Assembly (NCBI RefSeq): GCF_900113905.1
Contig: NZ_FORC01000002.1
Coordinates: 124,001-188,000, forward strand
Length of the DNA: 64,000 nt
Source: Phytopseudomonas argentinensis
GTDB taxonomy: Bacteria > Pseudomonadota > Gammaproteobacteria > Pseudomonadales > Pseudomonadaceae
Direction of reading: 5' to 3'
This document shows, one piece after another, positions 1-7,242 of this stretch (the stretch's first letter is position 1; each line of letters opens with the position of its first letter). The translations under genes were made by a program, and so were the position numbers. Under the pieces are notes generated by a model. That model did no database searches, was not told where the DNA came from, and saw only the letters and a program-made list of their open reading frames with translations.

Positions 1-202
1 AGCTGGCAGCAGCGCCGATAAAGGTGAACACCACCATCAGCATGACGGAGATGGGCTCGGGCCAGCCCAATCCTTGCCCCAGCACATAACGGCTGAAGAC
101 GCCCCAGGGGATGATCGTGGCCATGATCACGATCGCCAGGCTGGTGACGATGATGCAGGCACGATAAATGGCGTCATTGACGCCCAGAACCAGATTTTTC
201 AT
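1..202 (-). CDS. TRAP transporter small permease (DctQ-like), partial
   Basis: The start codon (complement of 200-202) and 67 codons are present; the rest runs off the left edge. The visible protein opens MKNLVLGVNDAIYRA and contains two hydrophobic segments separated by a short loop with a WPEP motif. This is the usual N-terminal half of the four-helix DctQ subunit of TRAP transporters. It begins 61 bp after the stop of the DctP gene and on the same strand, so it is the membrane partner of that binding protein. The large DctM permease is expected next, outside the window. The substrate is inferred to be a hexuronate or aldarate from the operon context. Confidence 0.85.
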   Translation of the reverse strand, partial: MKNLVLGVNDAIYRACIIVTSLAIVIMATIIPWGVFSRYVLGQGLGWPEPISVMLMVVFTFIGAAAS

Positions 203-263
203 GTGACTTCACCGGAAGGTGTGGAGCCGGCAGGACGCCGGCTCCGTACGCTTGCGCGAGGGA

Positions 264-1238
264 TTACTTGACGGCTTCGATGCGCTTGATCAGGTCGGCG
301 TACTGCGCGCCGTACTTCTCACGCACCGGAGCGGTGGCGTCGTAGAAAGGCTTGGTGTCGATTTCGATGAACTCGACGCCTTCGGCCTTGAGCTTCTCGT
401 TGGACGCGTTTTCCTTGGCGACCCACAGATCACGCTCTTCCAGCTGCGCTTCCTTGGCCAGTTTCTTGACCAGGGTCTGCTGCTCCGGAGTCAGCTTCTC
501 CCAGGCGGTCTTGGACATCAGCAGCGGCTCGGGCAGGATCAGGTGGTGCGTCTGGGTGTAGTACTTGGCCACGCGGAAGTGGTTGTGCTCGAGCAGGGTC
601 GGCGAGTTGTTCTCGGCGCCGTCGATCACACCGCTCTGCAGGGCGCTGAAGATTTCACCGGTGTCCATGGCGATGCCGTTGCCGCCCATGGCGTTGAGGG
701 TGTCGATGAACAGCGGGTTGCCGATCACGCGGATCTTCATGCCCTTGAGGTCTTCGATCTTGCGCACCGGCTTCTTGGTGTAGAGGCTGCGGCTGCCGGC
801 TTCCATCCACGCCAGGCCGACCATGTTGAAGTCGGAGTTGGTGATGGAATCGAGGATTTCCTGGCCGATTTCACCGTCCACCACCTTGCGCATGTGGTCG
901 ATGTCGCGGAACACGAACGGCATGTTGAAGACGTTGGTGGCCGGCACCACCGAGCCGACCGAACCGAGGCTGACGCGGGTCAGCTGTACGGCCCCGATCT
1001 GGGTCTGTTCGATCACTTCCTTCTCGGAGCCCAGTACGCCGCCAGCGAACATGCGCGATTTGATCTCGCCATTGGTGGCGGTATCGAGTTTCTTGCCGAG
1101 GTTTTCCATGGCCACCACGGTCGGGTAACCGGCAGGGTGGATTTCAGCGATCTTCAGGGTGATGTCGGCCTGGGCCAGGCTGGACAAGCCGAGTGCCAGC
1201 GGGAGTGCGGCGATGAGCAACTTGCGCTTGAAGTTCAT
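264..1238 (-). CDS. TRAP transporter substrate-binding protein (DctP family)
   Basis: A 324-residue periplasmic protein. The start chosen (complement of 1236-1238) is preceded by a GGAG ribosome-binding site and gives a clean signal peptide, with cleavage expected after AQA at residues 22-24. Family hallmarks follow: a DLKGMKIRV segment whose Arg170 would pair with the ligand carboxylate, and the downstream GAENN motif near residue 207. It lies in one operon with udh, the lactonase and DctQ (gaps of 40, 82 and 61 bp). TRAP binding proteins take acidic sugars and organic acids; with udh as neighbour, glucuronate or galacturonate is the likely ligand, by inference. A longer upstream reading frame exists but has no ribosome site and would spoil the signal peptide. 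Confidence 0.92.
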   Translation of the reverse strand: MNFKRKLLIAALPLALGLSSLAQADITLKIAEIHPAGYPTVVAMENLGKKLDTATNGEIKSRMFAGGVLGSEKEVIEQTQIGAVQLTRVSLGSVGSVVPATNVFNMPFVFRDIDHMRKVVDGEIGQEILDSITNSDFNMVGLAWMEAGSRSLYTKKPVRKIEDLKGMKIRVIGNPLFIDTLNAMGGNGIAMDTGEIFSALQSGVIDGAENNSPTLLEHNHFRVAKYYTQTHHLILPEPLLMSKTAWEKLTPEQQTLVKKLAKEAQLEERDLWVAKENASNEKLKAEGVEFIEIDTKPFYDATAPVREKYGAQYADLIKRIEAVK

Positions 1239-1320
1239 GTGAAGCTCCGTTTTGTTGTTGTTGGTGTGCAGCATTGTGTAGCGTCTGGCGCCTCTCGAGT
1301 CGCTGGGGACCGGATGGGTG

Positions 1321-2214
1321 TCAGTGTCCGAACGGGGTTTCTGCAAGGCCACTGACGCCGGGTTGCAGAGCGAAAACGCCGCCGGCCAGTGGTTGATCGT
1401 CCAGGTTGCCGCCCGGGCGAATCGAGGTGACGAACAGGGTGTCCAGATTGGTGCCACCAAAGGCGCACATGGTCGGCTTCTTCACCGGCACTTCCAGCGA
1501 GCGATCGAGACGCCCGGCCGGGGTGAAGCGGTGAATCAGGCCGGCATCGTTGCCACAGATCCAGTAGCAGCCATCGGCGTCCACCGCGGCGCCATCCGGG
1601 CGGCCGGGGTAGTCGTTCATGTCGACGAACAGGCGGCGGTTGTGCGGTGTGCCGCTGTCGATGTCGTAATCGAAGGCCCAGATTGCCTGCACCGAAGGAT
1701 GCGAGTCAGACAGGTACATGATGCGCCCGTCCGGGCTGAAGCCCAGGCCGTTGGGCACGATCAGCTCGTCGAGCAGCACCGGCAGGGTGGCCTGGCCGGC
1801 GCCGTCATAGCGATACAGCGCGCCGACACTGGCGCCGGCGGCCATGTCCATCAGCATGCTGCCGGCCCAGAAGCGCCCCTGGCGGTCGCAGCGACCATCG
1901 TTGAAGCGCATCTGCTCGCGAGCATGGCTGACCTCGACCAGGCGTTCGCCGCTCAGGCGGCCGTCTTGGCCGGCGGTCAGTTGGAAGATGCCGCTCTGCA
2001 TGCCGGCGACCCAGCTGCCATCGGCGCGCTGGGCGATACAGGCGAGCATTTCGTCGGCTTCCCAGCTTTGCGTGCTGGCGTCCGCCAGGCTCCAGCGATA
2101 CAGGCGCTTGTTGGGAATGTCGGCCCAGTACAGGGCCTGATCCCACGGGCTCCATACCGGGCTTTCGCCTACGGCATTGCGGGCGTCGAGAATAAGTTCG
2201 GCTTGCTTGGGCAT
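1321..2214 (-). CDS. SMP-30/gluconolactonase-family aldarolactonase
   Basis: A 297-residue protein of the six-bladed propeller SMP-30/LRE family. Visible marks are the metal-binding Glu17 in a GESPVW motif, the PNGLGFSPDG motif near residue 155, and the AAVDADGCYW segment. These enzymes are divalent-metal lactonases. The gene begins 40 bp after udh, whose products are aldaro-1,5-lactones, so the inferred reaction is opening of galactaro- or glucarolactone to the free aldaric acid. It resembles the lactonases assigned to hexuronate pathways in proteobacteria, but the exact substrate cannot be read from sequence. Confidence 0.88.
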   Translation of the reverse strand: MPKQAELILDARNAVGESPVWSPWDQALYWADIPNKRLYRWSLADASTQSWEADEMLACIAQRADGSWVAGMQSGIFQLTAGQDGRLSGERLVEVSHAREQMRFNDGRCDRQGRFWAGSMLMDMAAGASVGALYRYDGAGQATLPVLLDELIVPNGLGFSPDGRIMYLSDSHPSVQAIWAFDYDIDSGTPHNRRLFVDMNDYPGRPDGAAVDADGCYWICGNDAGLIHRFTPAGRLDRSLEVPVKKPTMCAFGGTNLDTLFVTSIRPGGNLDDQPLAGGVFALQPGVSGLAETPFGH

Positions 2215-2253
2215 ATCCGACCTCTTGTTATTGTTATCGAGGGAGGCGCGGGA

Positions 2254-3081
2254 TCAGTCGTCGCCGAACGGGCCGGCTGCCGTGAAGGCGCCACCGTGAT
2301 AAAGGGCGTTGGGATCGTCTGCCGGCACTGGAGGCTGGGCCTCGACCTTGTCGCGGAAGACTTCCGAGGTGTCCTTGGGTTCGAAGCCCAAGTGGGCGGC
2401 CTTACTGTTGTCCCACCAGACGGTCTTGTTGGCCGAGGCGCCGTAAACCACGGTGTGGCCGACGTCTGGTGTGGTGAGGCCGCGTTCGATCAGTTGCACC
2501 AGGTCGTCGTAGCTGAGCCAGGTGCTCATCATGCGGCGGTTGAGCGGCTCGGTGAACGAGGAGCCGATGCGGATGCTGACCGTCTCGATGCCGTAGCGAT
2601 CGAAGTAGAAGCTGGCCATGTCCTCGCCGTAGGACTTCGACAGGCCGTAGTAGCCATCCGGGCGCCGCGGGGCGTTGGCGTCGATGGTGTCGGTCTGTTT
2701 GTGGAAGCCGATGACATGGTTGGAGCTGGCGAAGATCACGCGTTTGACGCCATGGCGACGCGCCGCTTCATAGATATGGAATACGCCACTGATGTTCGGG
2801 CCGAGGATTTCCTCGAACGGTCGCTCCACCGAAACCCCACCAAAGTGCAGGATGGCGTCGACACCTTCGACCAGCTGATGAACGGCCTGCTTGTCGGCCA
2901 GATCGCAGATCTGCACTTCGATGTGCGGGCCTTCGGCCGGCGCCATTTCGGCGATGTCGGAAAGGCGCAGAATTTCGGTCAGTGGCTGCAGGCGCTCGCG
3001 CAGCACTTTGCCCAATCCGCCTGCCGCGCCAGTGAGCAGCAGGCGATGGAAGGGCGGTTGCGCATTGGAAGTGGTAGTCAT
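2254..3081 (-). CDS. udh: uronate dehydrogenase
   Basis: A 275-residue SDR-fold enzyme that oxidises D-glucuronate or D-galacturonate with NAD+ to the aldarolactone. The glycine-rich TGAAGGLG lies at residues 17-24, the ASSN strand at 118-121, and the catalytic Tyr145-x-x-x-Lys149 in YYGLSK. The length and the HVIGFHKQ and RIGSSF segments match bacterial uronate dehydrogenases. It is the first gene of the minus-strand operon udh-lactonase-dctP-dctQ, with its own promoter and an overlapping operator at 3126-3177. The ATG at 3081 gives the family-typical N-terminus. Confidence 0.95.
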   Translation of the reverse strand: MTTTSNAQPPFHRLLLTGAAGGLGKVLRERLQPLTEILRLSDIAEMAPAEGPHIEVQICDLADKQAVHQLVEGVDAILHFGGVSVERPFEEILGPNISGVFHIYEAARRHGVKRVIFASSNHVIGFHKQTDTIDANAPRRPDGYYGLSKSYGEDMASFYFDRYGIETVSIRIGSSFTEPLNRRMMSTWLSYDDLVQLIERGLTTPDVGHTVVYGASANKTVWWDNSKAAHLGFEPKDTSEVFRDKVEAQPPVPADDPNALYHGGAFTAAGPFGDD

Positions 3082-3125
3082 GGCGTAAGCGGTCTCTGGT
3101 TTGTTTTTATGGAGAGCTTGTTATC

Positions 3126-3177
3126 GGTTGTCGTATGACGTGAGAGGATTATCAACAGCCTCCGATTGCGCTGTCAA
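3126..3177 (-). promoter_or_regulatory. udh promoter with overlapping operator
   Basis: Read on the minus strand, TTGACA (complement of 3172-3177) is followed by 18 bp and then GATAAT (complement of 3148-3153). Seven bases further on lies a palindrome-like site, GTTGTCGTATGACG on the plus strand (about 3127-3140). The site covers the expected transcription start, which suits a repressor. The arrangement is nearly the same as that in front of the porin at 31964-32017. The rest of the 370-bp udh/kdgD gap contains the kdgD site at 3380 and nothing else I can name. Confidence 0.75.
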
Positions 3178-3379
3178 CGCGATGCCAAAAAAAACCTCTG
3201 CACTTCAGGTCAATCCCCAAGAGGCTGTCAGCCGCGCGTCGAGGCTGCATTTGTCGGGCTTTTCAAGGTGCGTAAAATGACCGTCCGGTCACCGCCGTTT
3301 GCGAGACAATCAAGACGCTATTGCCTTTAATGACCGTTGCAGAAGCAGTAAAAGGTTGAATGGGGTATGGTTTTACTGA

Positions 3380-3393
3380 TTGTCGTACGATAA
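3380..3393. promoter_or_regulatory. candidate uronate-regulon operator before first kdgD
   Basis: TTGTCGTACGATAA is a 14-bp near-perfect palindrome (one mismatch from TTGTCGTACGACAA). It ends 58 bp before the kdgD start and shares its core with the udh and porin sites and with 4653-4663. The regulator is unknown; the palindrome would fit a GntR- or LacI-family dimer. Confidence 0.6.
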
Positions 3394-3451
3394 CGTATCT
3401 CTACCAGCCAGCGGCTGCTTCTTTTCCACACGTGCTACAGGTATTCGAAGA

Positions 3452-4363
3452 ATGACCCCACAAGAATTAAAAACCGTCCTCTCCTCCGGTCTGCTGTCCT
3501 TCCCGCTGACCGATTTCGATGCCCAAGGCGAATTCAATCCTGCAGGCTACGTGCGCCGCCTCGAGTGGCTGGCCCCTTATGGTGCGACCGCGCTGTTCGC
3601 CGCCGGCGGTACCGGTGAATTCTTCTCCCTGGCGGCCGACGAGTATTCGTCGGTGATCAAGACCGCCGTCGATACCTGCGCCGGCAGCGTGCCGATTCTG
3701 GCTGGCGTCGGTGGCTCGACTCGCCAGGCCATCCAGTACGCCCAGGAAGCCGAGCGCCTGGGCGCCAAGGGCCTGCTGTTGCTGCCGCACTACCTGACCG
3801 AAGCCTCCCAGGAGGGCGTTGCCGCCCACGTCGAGCAGGTCTGCAAATCGGTGAAGATCGGCGTGGTGGTCTACAACCGCAACGTCTGCCGCCTGACCGC
3901 GCCGCTGCTCGAGCAACTGGCCGAGCGTTGCCCGAACCTGATCGGCTACAAGGACGGCCTGGGCGACATCGAGCTGATGGTATCGATCCGCCGTCGCCTG
4001 GGCGATCGCTTCAGCTACCTTGGCGGCCTGCCGACCGCGGAAGTCTACGCCGCGGCCTACAAGGCCCTGGGCGTGCCGGTCTATTCCTCGGCGGTGTTCA
4101 ACTTCATACCGAAAACCGCGATGGACTTCTACCACGCCATCGCCAAGGACGATCACGCCACCGTCGGCAAGATCATCGACGACTTCTTCCTGCCGTACCT
4201 GGACATCCGTAACCGCAAGGCCGGTTACGCGGTAAGCATCGTCAAGGCGGGCGCGAAGATCTCCGGCTACGATGCCGGCCCGGTTCGTGCCCCACTGACC
4301 GACTTGCTGCCGGACGAGTACGAGAAGCTGGCCGCACTGATCAAGGCGCAAGGCGCGCAATAA
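3452..4363 (+). CDS. kdgD: 5-dehydro-4-deoxyglucarate dehydratase, copy 1
   Basis: A 303-residue TIM-barrel enzyme of the DapA/NAL superfamily that dehydrates and decarboxylates 5-keto-4-deoxyglucarate to 2-oxoglutarate semialdehyde and CO2. The GGTGE motif lies at residues 52-56, the catalytic-site Tyr141 in YNRN, and the Schiff-base Lys167 in GYKDG. The start at 3452 gives the normal length; the upstream TTG frame would run through the operator. A second, closely similar copy follows at 4725-5636, and a central 278-bp tract is identical in the two except for one base. The gene is often mislabelled dihydrodipicolinate synthase, but its uronate neighbours and sequence favour KdgD. Confidence 0.93.
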   Translation: MTPQELKTVLSSGLLSFPLTDFDAQGEFNPAGYVRRLEWLAPYGATALFAAGGTGEFFSLAADEYSSVIKTAVDTCAGSVPILAGVGGSTRQAIQYAQEAERLGAKGLLLLPHYLTEASQEGVAAHVEQVCKSVKIGVVVYNRNVCRLTAPLLEQLAERCPNLIGYKDGLGDIELMVSIRRRLGDRFSYLGGLPTAEVYAAAYKALGVPVYSSAVFNFIPKTAMDFYHAIAKDDHATVGKIIDDFFLPYLDIRNRKAGYAVSIVKAGAKISGYDAGPVRAPLTDLLPDEYEKLAALIKAQGAQ

Positions 4364-4386
4364 GCACCTGCACCGTCTCTCGAAAG

Positions 4387-4411
4387 GGCCGCTGTTTACA
4401 GCGGCCTTTTT
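4387..4411 (+). terminator. rho-independent terminator after kdgD copy 1
   Basis: A 9-bp GC-rich stem (GGCCGCTGT with ACAGCGGCC, two-base loop) is followed directly by five T residues. Confidence 0.85.
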
Positions 4412-4450
4412 GCATCCCAAGGCTTCTAGCCATCCAGAGTAGTTGGAGCC

Positions 4451-4473
4451 TGTGGGAGCGGGCCATGCCCGCG
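4451..4473. repeat. REP-type repeat (GTGGGAGCGGGC...GCCCGC)
   Basis: GTGGGAGCGGGC, CAT, then GCCCGCGA: a short imperfect hairpin. The same sequence recurs at 14557-14580 and 51301-51324 and, with an insertion, at 63202-63240. Such extragenic palindromes are abundant in Pseudomonas. Confidence 0.8.
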
Positions 4474-4652
4474 ATGCGATTTGATGGACAGCTACCTGGC
4501 CGGGTAAGGCCTGTGCTAACGGAGGCGACAGCAGTGCTTGGGTTTGTCGCGATCACTCAGGCTTCTACGATCTGCCGGCATTTCTGCAGAACACCCGGAT
4601 AAATCCCTGCAGCGACCGGAAAACGATTCTGGAAGGCTTGGCTTTTTTACAG

Positions 4653-4663
4653 TTGTACGATAA
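4653..4663. promoter_or_regulatory. candidate operator before second kdgD
   Basis: TTGTACGATAA followed by CGTATGAC. The 14-mer GTACGATAACGTAT is shared exactly with the region before kdgD copy 1 (3385-3398), although the flanking sequence differs. That argues for conserved regulatory function rather than simple carry-over of the duplicated promoter. It lies about 62 bp before the kdgD copy 2 start. Confidence 0.55.
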
Positions 4664-4724
4664 CGTATGACTTCATCTGGTCGGCAACGACCCCCTAACG
4701 TTTTCCTCCATGGGTGTAAGAAGA

Positions 4725-5636
4725 ATGACTCCACAAGAACTAAAAACCGTCCTTTCCTCCGGCCTGCTGTCCTTCCCGCTGACCGACTTCGACGCCGCGG
4801 GTGAATTCAACCCGGCCGGCTATGTTCGTCGTCTGGAGTGGCTGGCTCCTTACGGCGCCACCGCGCTGTTCGCCGCTGGCGGTACCGGTGAATTCTTCTC
4901 CCTGGCTGCCGACGAGTATTCGTCGGTGATCAAGACCGCCGTCGATACCTGCGCCGGCAGCGTGCCGATTCTGGCTGGCGTCGGTGGCTCGACTCGCCAG
5001 GCCATCCAGTACGCCCAGGAAGCCGAGCGCCTGGGCGCCAAGGGCCTGCTGTTGCTGCCGCACTACCTGACCGAAGCCTCCCAGGAGGGCGTTGCCGCCC
5101 ACGTCGAGCAGGTCTGCAAATCGGTGAATATCGGCGTGGTGGTCTACAACCGCAACGTCTGCCGCCTGACCGCGCCGCTGCTCGAACAATTGGCTGAGCG
5201 TTGCCCGAACCTGATCGGCTACAAGGACGGCCTGGGCGATATCGAACTGATGGTGTCGATCCGTCGTCGCCTGGGCGAGCGCCTGACCTACCTGGGCGGC
5301 CTGCCGACCGCGGAAGTCTACGCCGCGGCCTACAAGGCCCTGGGCGTGCCGGTCTACTCCTCGGCGGTGTTCAATTTCATCCCGAAAACCGCGATGGACT
5401 TCTACCGGGCGATCGCCAAGGAAGATCATGCCACCGTGGCCAAGATCATCGATGACTTCTTCTTGCCCTACCTGGATATCCGTAACCTGAAATCCGGCTA
5501 TGCGGTGAGTATCGTCAAGGCGGGCGCGAAGATCGCCGGTTACGATGCCGGCCCGGTTCGTGCGCCGCTCACCGACCTGCTGCCGGCCGAGTACGAAAAA
5601 CTGGCAGCATTGATCGACGCCCAGGGCGCGCAATAA
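4725..5636 (+). CDS. kdgD: 5-dehydro-4-deoxyglucarate dehydratase, copy 2
   Basis: This 303-residue paralogue of the gene at 3452-4363 has the same length and the same active-site residues (GGTGE, YNRN, GYKDG with Lys167). It has a small number of substitutions, for example Lys135 to Asn and changes near residues 24-25. Codons outside the central block have diverged mainly at third positions, so the duplication is not recent; the near-identical centre looks like gene conversion. It has its own upstream operator-like site and its own terminator, so the two copies can be expressed separately. Either may be the main enzyme of the aldarate pathway. Confidence 0.93.
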   Translation: MTPQELKTVLSSGLLSFPLTDFDAAGEFNPAGYVRRLEWLAPYGATALFAAGGTGEFFSLAADEYSSVIKTAVDTCAGSVPILAGVGGSTRQAIQYAQEAERLGAKGLLLLPHYLTEASQEGVAAHVEQVCKSVNIGVVVYNRNVCRLTAPLLEQLAERCPNLIGYKDGLGDIELMVSIRRRLGERLTYLGGLPTAEVYAAAYKALGVPVYSSAVFNFIPKTAMDFYRAIAKEDHATVAKIIDDFFLPYLDIRNLKSGYAVSIVKAGAKIAGYDAGPVRAPLTDLLPAEYEKLAALIDAQGAQ

Positions 5637-5660
5637 GCGTCCCGCCGTTGGTGGCATAAC

Positions 5661-5690
5661 GAAGCCCGGGCCTTTGCCCGGGCTTTTGCG
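5661..5690 (+). terminator. rho-independent terminator after kdgD copy 2
   Basis: The stem AGCCCGGGC/GCCCGGGCT has a 4-base loop and is followed by TTTT. Confidence 0.85.
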
Positions 5691-5784
5691 TTTATCGGCC
5701 AGCAGCCGTTTGCGGCCCAATCTCTAGTTACTGCCGGGTGTGCTGGTTAAGATGCGGCTTCTCTCGCACAACCCGCGGCCCGTC

Positions 5785-6828
5785 ATGGCAAAGAAATCTT
5801 CTCGCGTTTCATCTTCCGGCACGCCATCGAGCAAGGGCGCGAGCGTGACGCTGATCGATGTGGCCAAGGTCGCCGGTGTTTCGCCGATCACCGTGTCGCG
5901 TGCGTTGCACCGGCCCGAAGTGGTCAGCGAGGACGCTCGCAAGAAGGTGCTCGAGGCGGTGCGGGTGACTGGTTATGTGCCAAACATGTTGGCCGGCGGC
6001 CTGGCCTCGAACAAGAGCCGGCTGGTCGCCATCTTCGTGCCGACCATCGCGCACTCGATCTTTGCCGAAACCGTGCAGTCGCTGATGGATCACCTGACCG
6101 CAGCGGGCTATCAGACCATGATCGGTCTGACCGGCTATAGCGCAGAGCAGGAAGAGCACCTGCTCGGCGCGGTGCTGGGCCGGCGCCCGGATGGAATCGT
6201 ACTCACCGGCACTCTGCATACCGAGCAGAGCCGGCTGCGCCTGCAGGCAGCGGGCATTCCGGTGGTCGAGGCCTGGGATCTCAGCGCGTCGCCCATCGAC
6301 ATGCAGGTGGGCTTTTCCCACGAGAAGGTTGGCCAGGCGATTGCCAATCACCTGCACGGCAAGGGCTATCGCCGTTTCGCCATCGTTTCGGTCGACGATT
6401 CCCGAGCGCTCAAGCGCGGCAGCAGCGTGATCGATCAGCTCAGAACACTGGGCATTGATGAGGTGCCCATGGCAGTGCTCGCCGCGCCGGCCACCCTGCA
6501 AAGCGGAAGGGAAGGGCTGCGCCAGCTGCTCGCCGACGGCCATGCACCGCAGGTGATCGTGTGCAGTTCCGACACCGTGGCCCAAGGCATCCTGGCGGAG
6601 GCGGCGAGCAGGGGCATCGCCGTGCCTGGCCAGCTGGCCGTGATGGGCTTTGGTGACTTGTCCAGCGCTGCCCACCTTCACCCGGCGCTTTCCACTGTGA
6701 ACGTCGATGGTCGGCGCATGGGCAAGCAAGTTGCCAGCGCGTTGCTGCAGCGTTTTCGCGAGGGCAACGAACAGCAACCGGTACGGCTGGACAGCGGTTT
6801 CACGCTGATTGACCGGGAAACCACCTGA
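5785..6828 (+). CDS. LacI-family transcriptional regulator
   Basis: A 347-residue protein from the ATG at 5785; an in-frame ATG also lies at 5752 and a non-ATG start at 5740, and no strong ribosome site decides between them. The DNA-binding helix-turn-helix is at about residues 23-42 (TLIDVAKVAGVSPITVSRAL), followed by the hinge helix and a periplasmic-binding-protein-like sensor domain. It is of the GntR (gluconate) type within the LacI family. Two perfect palindromes with the LacI-typical central CG lie just downstream of its stop, in front of the permease gene. The likely target is therefore gudP-garD, with an aldarate or a pathway intermediate as inducer. Confidence 0.88.
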   Translation: MAKKSSRVSSSGTPSSKGASVTLIDVAKVAGVSPITVSRALHRPEVVSEDARKKVLEAVRVTGYVPNMLAGGLASNKSRLVAIFVPTIAHSIFAETVQSLMDHLTAAGYQTMIGLTGYSAEQEEHLLGAVLGRRPDGIVLTGTLHTEQSRLRLQAAGIPVVEAWDLSASPIDMQVGFSHEKVGQAIANHLHGKGYRRFAIVSVDDSRALKRGSSVIDQLRTLGIDEVPMAVLAAPATLQSGREGLRQLLADGHAPQVIVCSSDTVAQGILAEAASRGIAVPGQLAVMGFGDLSSAAHLHPALSTVNVDGRRMGKQVASALLQRFREGNEQQPVRLDSGFTLIDRETT

Positions 6829-6879
6829 GCGAATTCGCACCTCGTCAGACAACTGACAACAAACTAATATTTTGCTTGA

Positions 6880-6895
6880 ATGATTGCGCAATCAT
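6880..6895. promoter_or_regulatory. LacI-type operator 1
   Basis: ATGATTGCGCAATCAT is a perfect 16-bp palindrome with a central CG, as is usual for LacI-family sites. It lies 52 bp after the regulator stop codon and about 350 bp before the permease. An exact 14-bp copy follows at 6947-6960. Confidence 0.75.
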
Positions 6896-6946
6896 AGTAA
6901 AGTCAGTCTTGTAGCGAACTGCATGACGGCTTGTTTCCTGGTGGAT

Positions 6947-6960
6947 TGATTGCGCAATCA
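6947..6960. promoter_or_regulatory. LacI-type operator 2
   Basis: TGATTGCGCAATCA is identical to the core of operator 1, 66 bp downstream. The pair may allow cooperative or looped binding around the promoter of the permease transcript. Confidence 0.75.
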
Positions 6961-7013
6961 TGGATTGCTGATCAGCGCAGGAGACGCTGTCAGCCAATAA
7001 GGATAATAAAGCC

Positions 7014-7136
7014 GTGAAAAACAGTATCCGCACACCCGTCCCATGCCCCCATACGGGCAGCTTGCGCATGTCCCTGTCTGCGACCAACGCCTCGAGACCC
7101 TATCCGGGTGTCGCGACGGCTGCTGCCACGAGCTAG
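7014..7136 (+). CDS. possible 40-residue leader ORF before the permease
   Basis: A GTG codon lies 9 bases after an AAGGA ribosome site and opens a 40-codon frame starting VKNSIRTPVPCPHTG and ending at TAG 7134-7136. It lies between the LacI operators and gudP and so would be on the gudP mRNA. I recognise no family and it may be chance. It is listed because the ribosome site is good and the 5' leader is otherwise unexplained. Confidence 0.25.
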   Translation: MKNSIRTPVPCPHTGSLRMSLSATNASRPYPGVATAAATS

Positions 7137-7242
7137 CCGGCCAGACCCAACCCTGTTTCAGACTTCATGACCCCGCCCTTGGGCGGCTGGCGCGTCCGCA
7201 CGCGCCTGTCAGTAATAAAAATAACATTGAGGTGAGATCTCC

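Noticed and set aside
3452..5636. Annotation of the tandem pair as dihydrodipicolinate synthase (dapA)
   Set aside because: Same superfamily, but length, motifs and the udh/garD/gudP context fit 5-dehydro-4-deoxyglucarate dehydratase.
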